Shown: one piece after another, positions 33,971 to 41,669 of the stretch | How the letters are laid out: every line of letters begins with the position of its first letter | Numbering within the stretch: the stretch's first letter is position 1 | NCBI GenBank assembly: GCA_028693555.1 | Contig: JAQUVD010000003.1 | Location: 62,001-126,000, forward strand | Length of the DNA stretch: 64,000 nucleotides | Direction: 5' to 3' | From: Hespellia sp. | GTDB taxonomy: Bacteria; Bacillota; Clostridia; Lachnospirales; Lachnospiraceae | Notes under the pieces: generated by a model | The model's input: the letters and a program-made list of their open reading frames with translations, nothing else | The model's database searches: none | Told to the model about the DNA's origin: nothing | Translations under genes and position numbers: made by a program

Positions 33971-34981
33971 TTATATGCTCCTTTCTGGATCTTTCGGGTC
34001 ATTTACAGGCCACGGGATCTCATCTCCCGTTATCTCATAAAGAACGCTTCCTCCATTGATTTCCTGATCGCTCACACACAAATTTACACGATAGGTCACC
34101 GTCTGAACTTTCGTCTCCCCCGGCAGCAATTCCGGAAGATACCAGGTCACATGCTCCCGACCTTTGATTGCACCATAGCTTCCACTACCTGCATGGGACA
34201 GATAGAGACATTGCTCCGGCATATAATCCCGTATTCGGATCCCTGTTACGGTCTGATCTGTCCGGTTGTGTACCGTCACAGTCTGTGTGATCTCTGTGCC
34301 TGGCAAGAATGAATTCATGTTATAGGAAGTACTCACGTCCACAGCGTTCTGTCTTGTGTTGTAAAACACAATGCCATCCACCTCTGTACCGTCTTTCAAA
34401 TATCGAACCTCACTGCTTAATTTGCCATTCTCATCCTGTGATACCGCAATCAGAACCTGATAGACTGACTGGTCGTAGGTATATTCTAGATCTGTTCCCG
34501 CTTCCTGCTTGATCAGAAGCACATAGGTTCCTGACTTTCGAAATGTATAACTGCCAAGTCCCAGCGTGCCGCAGCCATTCCATGTGTAGTTCTCCTGCTC
34601 GACGGATAATTGCTCGCTCTCACTGATCACCTGAACGACGAATGGATTCTCCTTTGTCTCATCAGCTGTCAGATTTTTTCCTTTCTCATCGTTAACCTGA
34701 ATCTTAACAGTCAGATAGACATCCAATACGTCTTTCTCACTTGCCTGAGCAGGATGGATACCCGCAAGCAAAAGCCCCACAATTGCCACACCAAAGAACC
34801 ACTTCTTCTTTTTCTTCTCCGGAGGCTCGCCAACCTCAATCTCATTCATATCTTCACGATTACTAATCTGAATCAGCCCGTCTATATCCTTCAGACGATT
34901 CTTCGTATAGCGTCGGATACCAAATCCCACACATAACAAAATCAAAAGAATGAAAAGTCCAATTACACTGATCATCGTCAT
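33971..34981 (-). CDS. Membrane-anchored protein with pilin isopeptide-type and DUF11 domains
   Basis: A 336-residue protein with two N-terminal membrane segments (ISVIGLFILLILLCVGFGI and, after a basic KKKKKWFF stretch, GVAIVGLLLAGIHPAQA). The exposed part has a Spy0128-like pilin domain (DVYLTVKIQVNDEKGKNLTA to IVFYNTRQ), which in pilins forms an internal Lys-Asn bond, then a DUF11-type domain (SFLPGTEITQTVTVHNRTD). The start overlaps the upstream gene by 4 bases. Unlike the large pilin it has no C-terminal sorting signal, so it is probably a membrane base or anchor of the structure. Confidence 0.72.
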   Translation of the reverse strand: MTMISVIGLFILLILLCVGFGIRRYTKNRLKDIDGLIQISNREDMNEIEVGEPPEKKKKKWFFGVAIVGLLLAGIHPAQASEKDVLDVYLTVKIQVNDEKGKNLTADETKENPFVVQVISESEQLSVEQENYTWNGCGTLGLGSYTFRKSGTYVLLIKQEAGTDLEYTYDQSVYQVLIAVSQDENGKLSSEVRYLKDGTEVDGIVFYNTRQNAVDVSTSYNMNSFLPGTEITQTVTVHNRTDQTVTGIRIRDYMPEQCLYLSHAGSGSYGAIKGREHVTWYLPELLPGETKVQTVTYRVNLCVSDQEINGGSVLYEITGDEIPWPVNDPKDPERSI

Positions 34982-35535
34982 GTACTCACACTCCCTTCCC
35001 TCTTATACCATCGCAAAACTGATAAATCCGATAGAATCATCAGCAAAAATATAATCAAAATCAGAAGATCCGTGACTGCAATCACACCATCCATCACGGT
35101 AATCTGAAAGGGCGGCTCCATTTCTGGTTTTGGCACCACGGATACCCGCTCTTTTAATGGAGTGGTGATTGGATCTACAGATATTGATAACACGGGGATT
35201 ACCTGCATCTCTTTCTCACCGCACCTTGTGCAGGTCCGAACCTCTTCTCCCTGCTGATCGGTAGTGGCCGCCTTTGTGATTGTCCAGTCTCCATAATGAT
35301 GTCCGTATGCCGGAATGGCTTCTTCATAGGTCGCACCACATAGAATACAAGTATAAGTTCGGATTCCATCTTCCGATTCTCCCGCCGCCTTTGTAATGAC
35401 TACTTCATATTCATGTAATCCCGCGGTGCAGTCATAATCGCTTTGCGCATATACGGACTTTGACGATAAAATCACCGCTCCCATCATTACAATCAGCAAT
35501 CCCAGTAATACAGCTGTTTTCGTTAATTTCTTCAT
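34978..35535 (-). CDS. Exported membrane protein with two Cys-pair repeats
   Basis: A 185-residue protein. The signal peptide MKKLTKTAVLLGLLIVMMGA ends near SVYAQ. Two repeats of H-x-Y....T-C-x2-C-G follow (RTYTCILCGATYEEAIPAYG and EEVRTCTRCGEKEMQVIPV), a pattern common in clostridial surface proteins and likely to bind a metal or form disulphides. A C-terminal helix (GVIAVTDLLILIIFLLMILS) anchors it, with the tail RWYKREGS inside. It overlaps both neighbours by 4 bases, so its product is probably needed in step with them. Confidence 0.68.
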   Translation of the reverse strand: MKKLTKTAVLLGLLIVMMGAVILSSKSVYAQSDYDCTAGLHEYEVVITKAAGESEDGIRTYTCILCGATYEEAIPAYGHHYGDWTITKAATTDQQGEEVRTCTRCGEKEMQVIPVLSISVDPITTPLKERVSVVPKPEMEPPFQITVMDGVIAVTDLLILIIFLLMILSDLSVLRWYKREGSVST

Positions 35536-36305
35536 GTCTGTGCCTCTTTTTTCTCATAATTCTGGGAAAATGCCACACCCTGAATATCTTCAAGGTAACG
35601 CTCCCTGTCCAAAAGTCTGCGCAGTTCTTTTGCCCGCGCATTGCTGACAGCGATACGAACGCCACTATTTAGTATCACTTCTTTTGCATTAAGTCCTTCT
35701 ATTGCACTCAAATTCACCAGATAGGATCGGTTTACCCGAACGAAGTCATCCTGTGCAAGACGAAGTTCTAATTTCCCAATGGTTGAATAGAAGGAAAATT
35801 CTTCTTCTCCATATACCACGGTAATGATGCGGTCCTCCACCACAAAGTAGTCAATCTGACTCACTTCAATCCTTCGGCTCTGAACCCCTCTTGCGAGATG
35901 AATATAACGCTTCTCCTTCTCTTGTACCGCAAGCACCGCACGGCTGAAAATCTCTTGAAAGCGTTCCTTGCTATAAAGGCTCTTCACCAGATAATGAAAT
36001 GCTGCTACATCAAAGGCCTGCAGTACTTCTGCCCTGGATACCGTCCAGAAGATAATCTCTCCCTTATATCCATTCTGCCTTAGTTCCTGTGCAACTGTAA
36101 TTCCATCTCGCTCCGGCATGTGCATATCCAGATATAGAATCTGTACTTTTCTTATCCCCATCTGCAGGTCTCTGCTCAGTTCAAATGAGTCTGCATAACA
36201 ATGGATCTGAACCTCAACACGCATAGCTCTTGCTGCCATACGCAGTTCTCTGGCACACCGCTCCTGCATGGTCTGATCATCATCACATACTGCAATCTCT
36301 ATCAT
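35532..36305 (-). CDS. LytTR-family response regulator of the surface locus
   Basis: A 257-residue AgrA-type regulator. The receiver domain has D8/D9/D10 and phosphoacceptor D60 in ILYLDMHMPERDG, and Lys in FHYLVKSLYSK. The C-terminal LytTR domain (about 140-245) is complete: RRIEVSQIDYFVVEDRIITV, FYSTIGKLELRLAQDDFVRV, NRSYLVNLSAIEGL. It has no kinase partner in this operon. It sits between sortase and the Cys-repeat protein, overlapping the latter. Candidate targets are the 21-bp direct repeats upstream of the recombinase at 52549-52587. Confidence 0.88.
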   Translation of the reverse strand: MIEIAVCDDDQTMQERCARELRMAARAMRVEVQIHCYADSFELSRDLQMGIRKVQILYLDMHMPERDGITVAQELRQNGYKGEIIFWTVSRAEVLQAFDVAAFHYLVKSLYSKERFQEIFSRAVLAVQEKEKRYIHLARGVQSRRIEVSQIDYFVVEDRIITVVYGEEEFSFYSTIGKLELRLAQDDFVRVNRSYLVNLSAIEGLNAKEVILNSGVRIAVSNARAKELRRLLDRERYLEDIQGVAFSQNYEKKEAQT

Positions 36306-36309
36306 TTTC

Positions 36310-37077
36310 TTATGCCCCCTCTTTTTTGATGACTCGATATATCAGAACAGTCCGTGACTGTGAAAATTGATAACTGCAAGTCGATAAGCTTACAAATTGA
36401 TCGGTCGTCTTTAAATCCGATGGCACGGCTTCCGCTCCATGAATACAATCTTGTCGGATTCGATCCAGAAATGCCTGCTTCTCTCCATCAGAATTATAAT
36501 CTGCCCGATAGACCTGACTATCCGTGTCCTTTACCACAAGACAGGAAACCAACTGCAGCGTCAGATTCTGATGTGGAAGATAAATCATTCCCTCCTGATA
36601 AGAATCATAGAACTCCTTATCCTCAAACTCATCAATATCACCGAACATGCTGCCATTGTTCATGTTATGCCCAAATAAAATCGTATTAAATCTCGTAAAA
36701 TCCCGGTCACAGCGATAGTCAAGGAAAATTGATCCTGCAATACTCGAATCACCCTCGTAATCGGTATAGAGGTACGAATCATAGTCGGATGCCCACACAA
36801 ACGGATAATCCATCTGTGTTCCCGAAATCGTTACCCAGCCAGCCACATCCGGATTCAGTGCCTGCAGATCCAGAATCCCCTGATTATTAACATCTGCTGG
36901 TTCTGCATCTGCTGTATCAGTTGGGGATTCTGGTCTATAATCCATCAGTTTTTCATGAAGTTTTGCTTCCTTGGTGTATTGATTGTTGATATAGATCAGC
37001 TGATAAGCGGAGAAGCCGAGTATCACAAGGAGAAACAGGGCTAATCCCACACGCACCACAATGCTTTTCCTGCTCAT
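36310..37077 (-). CDS. srtB: Class B sortase
   Basis: A 255-residue membrane-anchored cysteine transpeptidase with one N-terminal helix (VGLALFLLVILGFSAYQLIY). Catalytic residues are in place: H137 in TILFGHNMNN, C234 in VSLSTCSYQF, and R242 in SQSRTVLIYR. The SrtB-type insert helix is present before the Cys. It would attach proteins carrying NPQTN-like signals to the wall or polymerise pilins. The only evident sorting signal in the window, TPQTSD at the end of the giant pilin, fits this class. Confidence 0.9.
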   Translation of the reverse strand: MSRKSIVVRVGLALFLLVILGFSAYQLIYINNQYTKEAKLHEKLMDYRPESPTDTADAEPADVNNQGILDLQALNPDVAGWVTISGTQMDYPFVWASDYDSYLYTDYEGDSSIAGSIFLDYRCDRDFTRFNTILFGHNMNNGSMFGDIDEFEDKEFYDSYQEGMIYLPHQNLTLQLVSCLVVKDTDSQVYRADYNSDGEKQAFLDRIRQDCIHGAEAVPSDLKTTDQFVSLSTCSYQFSQSRTVLIYRVIKKEGA

Positions 37078-37494
37078 GAGCGTTGCTCACCTTTTCTGTA
37101 GTTCTGCATCTAAATTCCTCCTTTGTCATGTAAAATAATTGAATGAACCATAAAACCATCAATGACAATTGAATTTCTTTCATGCTTTGATTGCTTTACG
37201 CTTCATTCATGCCATATCTCAAATATTTTTTTATTGGCCGAGGGCAAGGCAGTTGCCCCCGGTCATCAGAAATTTGGAGTTTTCACCCCTACACTTGTCA
37301 AAACGAATGGAGTGTTTTGATCTTTTTTATGGAACTGGCAGAATAGCTTCGTTGCTCATACCAGTTCCATCTATAGCTATATGTTTTAACCCATCTAAGT
37401 GAGTCGGTTTTGAGATCAGACTTTATGAAAATTTAATAGGGTCTAACCCCTTCTTATTGTTAACACAAATGGGCTATTACTTATACTGTAAGAT
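37078..37494. other. Long intergenic region with two stem-loops, no gene seen
   Basis: This 417-bp gap is the only long break within the surface operon. It holds a strong GC-rich hairpin (arms 37238-37247 and 37253-37262) and another (GGAACTGG 37331-37338 / CCAGTTCC 37361-37368). On the coding strand both are followed by A-runs, so they are not standard terminators. A CAAAAC/GTTTTG inverted repeat lies near 37307. I saw no promoter above background and no copy of a DGR template repeat. A structured leader controlling the sortase half is possible. Confidence 0.4.
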
Positions 37495-39588
37495 TTATTG
37501 AACCTCTATCCAACAAGCAGGACGGACACCGAATCTATTCGCCGTGAAGTTGCCGCCGCCGTCGGTGACGTAGCCGGCGTAATACACGTAGTAGGCAGAC
37601 GTCGAATAGGAAGCAGACGGCGTGCGAAGCCAGTAAATACTATAGCCTCCTGTCGTTGTAAAAGAAGGAGAAGCCAGGCTATGTCCATCCGCAAATTTAC
37701 ACTGTCTCGCTGTATTGGAATTGAAAATTCCCTCTGCTGCTTCCGCACTGCTGAGTGCGAACGCGTACTGATATCCATCTGTCGCATCCTTTGGCGTGGA
37801 ATCTCCAGTTACTGGTACCGTTGCTGTTACGAACGTTCCTGTTGTACTTCCGGCTTCAATCAGATACTTCGTTCCAGTTGATGTATTGTATACGTGGTTG
37901 TTACTCCAGTTCTTCATCCATGTCTCTAAAGGAGATCCTGCATAAGTCTTGCTTGATCCGAATACGGATTCACCCTGTAGGTATGTGGTTGTAACGAGTG
38001 CATAAGTCTTGCCAGCAACTTCTTGTGTCTTTACAACCTTCCACTCCGTCTGATCTGGATCGGTTGGGTAGGTTGGTGCTTTTGCATTGACTGTAAGTGT
38101 ATAGCTCTGTTCAACTGTGCTTCCATCTGGATTTGTGATGGTTGCTGTGATTGTAGTTGTTCCTGCGCCAACTGCGGTTACTTTACCAGTTGCTGAATCA
38201 ACGGTTGCTACATCTTCATTGCTGCTAGTCCATTTTACATCTGTTGCTGTTGCATTTTCAGGCTCGATTGTTACACTTGGTGCTGCCTGTGTATCTCCTA
38301 CTGTTAATGTATCACTAGCTGGTGTTCCCAATGTAATGCTTGTTGCTGGAACTTTATTTTTTGCTGCCTGCCACTGCTCATACTCACTGTTTTTATCTTC
38401 TGGATCATTTGTTAAATATCCTGGGTATATGTTATCAAAGTCCTCAGCACTTGGCTGTGATAAAGTTGTATCTGTTGGTGCAATGATCTCATATAATGGA
38501 AGGAATGGGCTTGGTGTCTTGTTTGTTCCACCCACAAATGACTGTGGATCTTTTGATGTAATTGCTCCTGTTGTCGGATCAAAGGTAATCTCTTCCCATA
38601 CACCGCCACCTACTGGTTTGTAATAGTTTCCGTTTTCACCTTTGATGATGCCTGCATTTCCTGCATTCTTGATTGCATCTTCGTATGCTTTGTTTTCATC
38701 GTCTGTCAGATAGCCTTCTTTTGTATTGTCAAAATCTTCTGCAGAAGGTGTTGTATTCTTCATCGAATCCGTGATTGGTGTCAGCTTCTGCTCTTGGCCG
38801 TCCGGCTTGCTTCCATCACTCATGTTGCCATTTTTATCATAGATAAATTCAGGTGGAGTCTTGCTGTTTCCGTCTTCATCTACCTTCTCGTAAACATCCT
38901 TGTCACCAGTTGGTTTGAAATAATCACCATTCTCATCTGGTCCGATCAAGGTGTTCTCTACATTGTCACCGACAACTGCTGCATAGTGGATATCCTGTGA
39001 CTGACCATACATGTCTGTGAATTTACCTGTGATATTGGCTACACCTGCTTTGGCTACTGCAGTGATTTTTCCATTTGTTTCGCCGACAGTTGCAACGGAA
39101 ACATCGTCAGATGTCCATGTGATCTGTCCTGTGATTGTCTTATCTTTTCCGTCTTTCATAGTGATCGGAATCGTATCTGTATCTCCGGCCTTCTTTAAGT
39201 TTGACTGGTTTTTTGTGATCTTATAAGATGCCGCTTTGCTGGAATCTGCAATCAGATATAAATTGGATGTTAAATCTCCTTGCGCAGTACCTCTGACAAT
39301 CCGTACCATCCCCGGAGCATTCAACGTTACGTTTCCGCCGGTTACCGTAGCACTATTGGTGTCACTGCTAATCCATCCATTTACTCCATCCGCTGAAATC
39401 GTAAAGGATGTTCCATCTGCCATATCCTTATTTAAGTTTGCCAGTGACGGTGCGCCTGATGGCTTTTGCACCGTCCAGGATACTTCCTTTGCAGTCAGTG
39501 TTGCGCCGATACCTGTGATCAACGTTGCCGCAGCCACGGTAAGGGCGGCTGCCACTGCTGTGAATTTTTTCATTTTCTTGTTTCTCAT
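37495..39588 (-). CDS. Ig-like (BIG2) surface protein with C-terminal lectin-like domain, candidate DGR target
   Basis: A 697-residue exported protein (signal peptide ending near ITGIGATLTA). Two BIG2 Ig-like domains lie at about 120-205 (WTSDDVSVATVGETNGKITA) and 418-500 (WTSSNEDVATVDSATGKVTA), with an Asp/Lys-rich repeat region between. The C-terminal 170 residues resemble the DUF6273/C-type-lectin-like domain: TEWKVVKTQEVAGKTYALV, YAFALSSAEAAEGIF, YSIYWLRTPSAS and the end FGVRPACWIEV. This WLR...GVRP frame is the one used by DGR target proteins. The codons just before GVRP are strongly biased to NNC (see the separate entry). No cell-wall sorting signal. It could be the ligand-binding tip of the surface structure. 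Confidence 0.78.
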   Translation of the reverse strand: MRNKKMKKFTAVAAALTVAAATLITGIGATLTAKEVSWTVQKPSGAPSLANLNKDMADGTSFTISADGVNGWISSDTNSATVTGGNVTLNAPGMVRIVRGTAQGDLTSNLYLIADSSKAASYKITKNQSNLKKAGDTDTIPITMKDGKDKTITGQITWTSDDVSVATVGETNGKITAVAKAGVANITGKFTDMYGQSQDIHYAAVVGDNVENTLIGPDENGDYFKPTGDKDVYEKVDEDGNSKTPPEFIYDKNGNMSDGSKPDGQEQKLTPITDSMKNTTPSAEDFDNTKEGYLTDDENKAYEDAIKNAGNAGIIKGENGNYYKPVGGGVWEEITFDPTTGAITSKDPQSFVGGTNKTPSPFLPLYEIIAPTDTTLSQPSAEDFDNIYPGYLTNDPEDKNSEYEQWQAAKNKVPATSITLGTPASDTLTVGDTQAAPSVTIEPENATATDVKWTSSNEDVATVDSATGKVTAVGAGTTTITATITNPDGSTVEQSYTLTVNAKAPTYPTDPDQTEWKVVKTQEVAGKTYALVTTTYLQGESVFGSSKTYAGSPLETWMKNWSNNHVYNTSTGTKYLIEAGSTTGTFVTATVPVTGDSTPKDATDGYQYAFALSSAEAAEGIFNSNTARQCKFADGHSLASPSFTTTGGYSIYWLRTPSASYSTSAYYVYYAGYVTDGGGNFTANRFGVRPACWIEVQ
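37530..37640 (-). other. Candidate DGR variable region at the 3' end of the BIG2/lectin-like gene
   Basis: Within this stretch 15 of 17 successive codons (protein AYYVYYAGYVTDGGGNF) end in C, including twelve in a row, in a gene that otherwise prefers A or T at third positions. NNC is the expected result when AAC codons of an adenine-rich template are mutated at both A positions. The local GC is clearly higher than nearby. The fixed frame around it (WLRTP before, ANRFGVRP after) matches known lectin-fold DGR targets. No reverse transcriptase, Avd or template repeat is in the window. Confidence 0.6.
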
Positions 39589-39616
39589 CTGTATTCTCCC
39601 TTCCTATCCTTATCTT

Positions 39617-41488
39617 TTACCATTCCCAACCTTCGTAGCCAGTAACATCTTCAATTGCACCTTCAAAGTATCTCTGAATTGTAATATCTTTACTGCTTCC
39701 GTCTTTTGTCAGCGTAATGGTTACTGTTGGATGCCATTTACTAAATCCATTCTTTGCATACTCTTTGTATGTTGGCAGGAATTTATCGTAAATATAGCCA
39801 TCTTTAAATTCAATGTTACTGTCCGTACTTGATACAGTAACTCCTGCTGTATCAGCAACCAAAGCACTCAATTCCACTTTTCCATAACCTCTATTATATG
39901 GACTACCGACCTGAACATTGTATCCACTTTCTTTTTGCTCTGCTTCTGTTCCTCTTACAAACCAAAGTTTCATATCATTGATGTTTGTCAAAATACCACC
40001 ATCTGTCTGTGTGATTTTGATTGTTTCATCAAGACCGTCCTGTGCATATGTATAATCGTTATTCTTTACTTCGTCTTTGATCACTTCGTCAATCGCAGAG
40101 GTTGGTTCTACTACGGTGATTTCATAAGACACTGTTCCTTTTCCATCTGGTGTGGTTGCTGTAATGGTAACTTTACCAGGTGCGACTCCTGTAACCTTGC
40201 CTGTAGAAGGATCTACTGTAGCAATTTTATCGTCTGCGCTTGTCCATGTAACTGCTGTGCCTTCTGGTGTTGTTGTAACACTTGGTCCGTCAACACTCTT
40301 GCCAGCCTCAACGGATTCCGGTGCAGTACCTGTTATTGTGGCAGTCTGATTCTCCGCTGTAACAGTTACTTCATAGCTGGTTGTTGATCCGTCTGCTGCT
40401 GTTCCAGTGATTGTCGCTGTGCCGGCTTTGACACCTGTGATTTTTCCTGTTTTCTCATCAACACTTACAATACCATCATCCGATGATGCCCATGTAACCG
40501 TCACGTCCTTGCCATCTCTGTCTGTTACTGCAGGTGCATTCGCATTCTGGCCTACTGTCAGTGCAGATGTCTGCCCTGTCGTGATGAGTGTTGTTGTTCC
40601 TTTGAGCATATCCGCTGCATCCTCTGTTGCCTTGTCTGTAGTCTGTCCCTTGTTTCCACCATCTTTGATCGCGTCTCCATCTGTCCACGCACCAAGATCG
40701 GTTTTATCAACATATTCCATTGTTGCTTTGATCGCATATGCATAATCCAGAGTGTTTTCTGCTGGAATTGTAACTCCGTTTAACAGATATCCTGTAGAAG
40801 CTCCTGCTGCGAGTGGTTTTGACCAGTATGCATAACCATCTGTGTCATAGATCCATCCTGTGTAGGCTGTCTTTTCGGCTGCTGCAAGTGCTTTGTACTG
40901 AGCCATTGTAAGGACCTGTGTAGCCGGTACCGCTAATGTCTCTGTACTCTTTGATGTATCTGCTTTGTTACCCACAGTTGCACTTCCCAGTGCATCGGCA
41001 ATCAGGTTGTCACGATCTGTCTGTGAAGCTGCACCTGTAAATTCTGTCGTGCCTGTGATTGATTTTTCTTCTGTAGCCTGATCATTTCCCATCGTCCATT
41101 TGAAATAGTCTGTACCATGGAAGAGCGTATCAGCATCTTTGTTCTGATTTCCACAGTCTGCAGCGGATGTCTTTGGAATATGCAGTGTGTAATCTGTGTC
41201 TTTCAATGCCGTGATATCAGTATCTCCTGCACCCGCACCTGCTTTCAGGAATTCGCTTAATTGTACTCTTACATAGATATCTGCTTTTCCTGTATTTTCT
41301 GCATAGATTTTCTTAGTTGTACTTCCATCAAAGTCATCATGTAGGTTTCCTCCCACACCTGCAGTTCCCTTGAATGGGTTGACTGCGTTTGCCACTGCCT
41401 GCCATGCAAAGGTTCCGGTCATAAGCATCGCCGCTGCGCATGCAGCTGCGACTGTTCCGGAAAAAATTCGTTTTTTGTTAGATTTCAT
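39617..41488 (-). CDS. Exported Ig-like surface protein with SipW-type signal peptide
   Basis: A 623-residue protein. The signal region AACAAAMLMTGTFAWQAVAN is of the kind cut by SipW-like signal peptidases, followed by a TasA/camelysin-like fold region (GGNLHDDFDGSTTKKIYAEN, ADIYVRVQLSEFLKAG). Two BIG2 domains follow (WASSDDGIVSVDEKTGKITG and WTSADDKIATVDPSTGKVTG) and a C-terminal domain of unknown type. It is likely a fibre or minor pilin subunit processed by the signal peptidase encoded upstream. It has no sorting signal. Confidence 0.75.
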   Translation of the reverse strand: MKSNKKRIFSGTVAAACAAAMLMTGTFAWQAVANAVNPFKGTAGVGGNLHDDFDGSTTKKIYAENTGKADIYVRVQLSEFLKAGAGAGDTDITALKDTDYTLHIPKTSAADCGNQNKDADTLFHGTDYFKWTMGNDQATEEKSITGTTEFTGAASQTDRDNLIADALGSATVGNKADTSKSTETLAVPATQVLTMAQYKALAAAEKTAYTGWIYDTDGYAYWSKPLAAGASTGYLLNGVTIPAENTLDYAYAIKATMEYVDKTDLGAWTDGDAIKDGGNKGQTTDKATEDAADMLKGTTTLITTGQTSALTVGQNANAPAVTDRDGKDVTVTWASSDDGIVSVDEKTGKITGVKAGTATITGTAADGSTTSYEVTVTAENQTATITGTAPESVEAGKSVDGPSVTTTPEGTAVTWTSADDKIATVDPSTGKVTGVAPGKVTITATTPDGKGTVSYEITVVEPTSAIDEVIKDEVKNNDYTYAQDGLDETIKITQTDGGILTNINDMKLWFVRGTEAEQKESGYNVQVGSPYNRGYGKVELSALVADTAGVTVSSTDSNIEFKDGYIYDKFLPTYKEYAKNGFSKWHPTVTITLTKDGSSKDITIQRYFEGAIEDVTGYEGWEW

Positions 41489-41669
41489 AATGTTCCTCCT
41501 TCGTGTTTTCCTTTTTTAGTAGTTAATTTTATTTATATTGTAAAAGCCTCTCTGTGCTGATCCTCATTTGAACCGTCCTACTTTTACTCCCTCCTTCATA
41601 TTCATTTCCAAATATGACGGGATCAGCAGCATTGAAATCTTTTAACCGTAATTCACCGGGTTCTCCGGT

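Noticed and set aside
37331-37368. Hairpin taken as terminator of the surface operon
   Set aside because: On the coding strand it is followed by an A-run, not a T-run, so intrinsic termination is not supported.
37078-37494. DGR template repeat next to the candidate variable region
   Set aside because: No stretch here resembles 37530-37640 with extra adenines, and no RT-like frame exists in the window.
38117-38623. 168-codon plus-strand frame rich in Val and Ser
   Set aside because: It is antisense to the BIG2 domain; repeated Thr/Ala codons of the real gene leave the opposite strand open.
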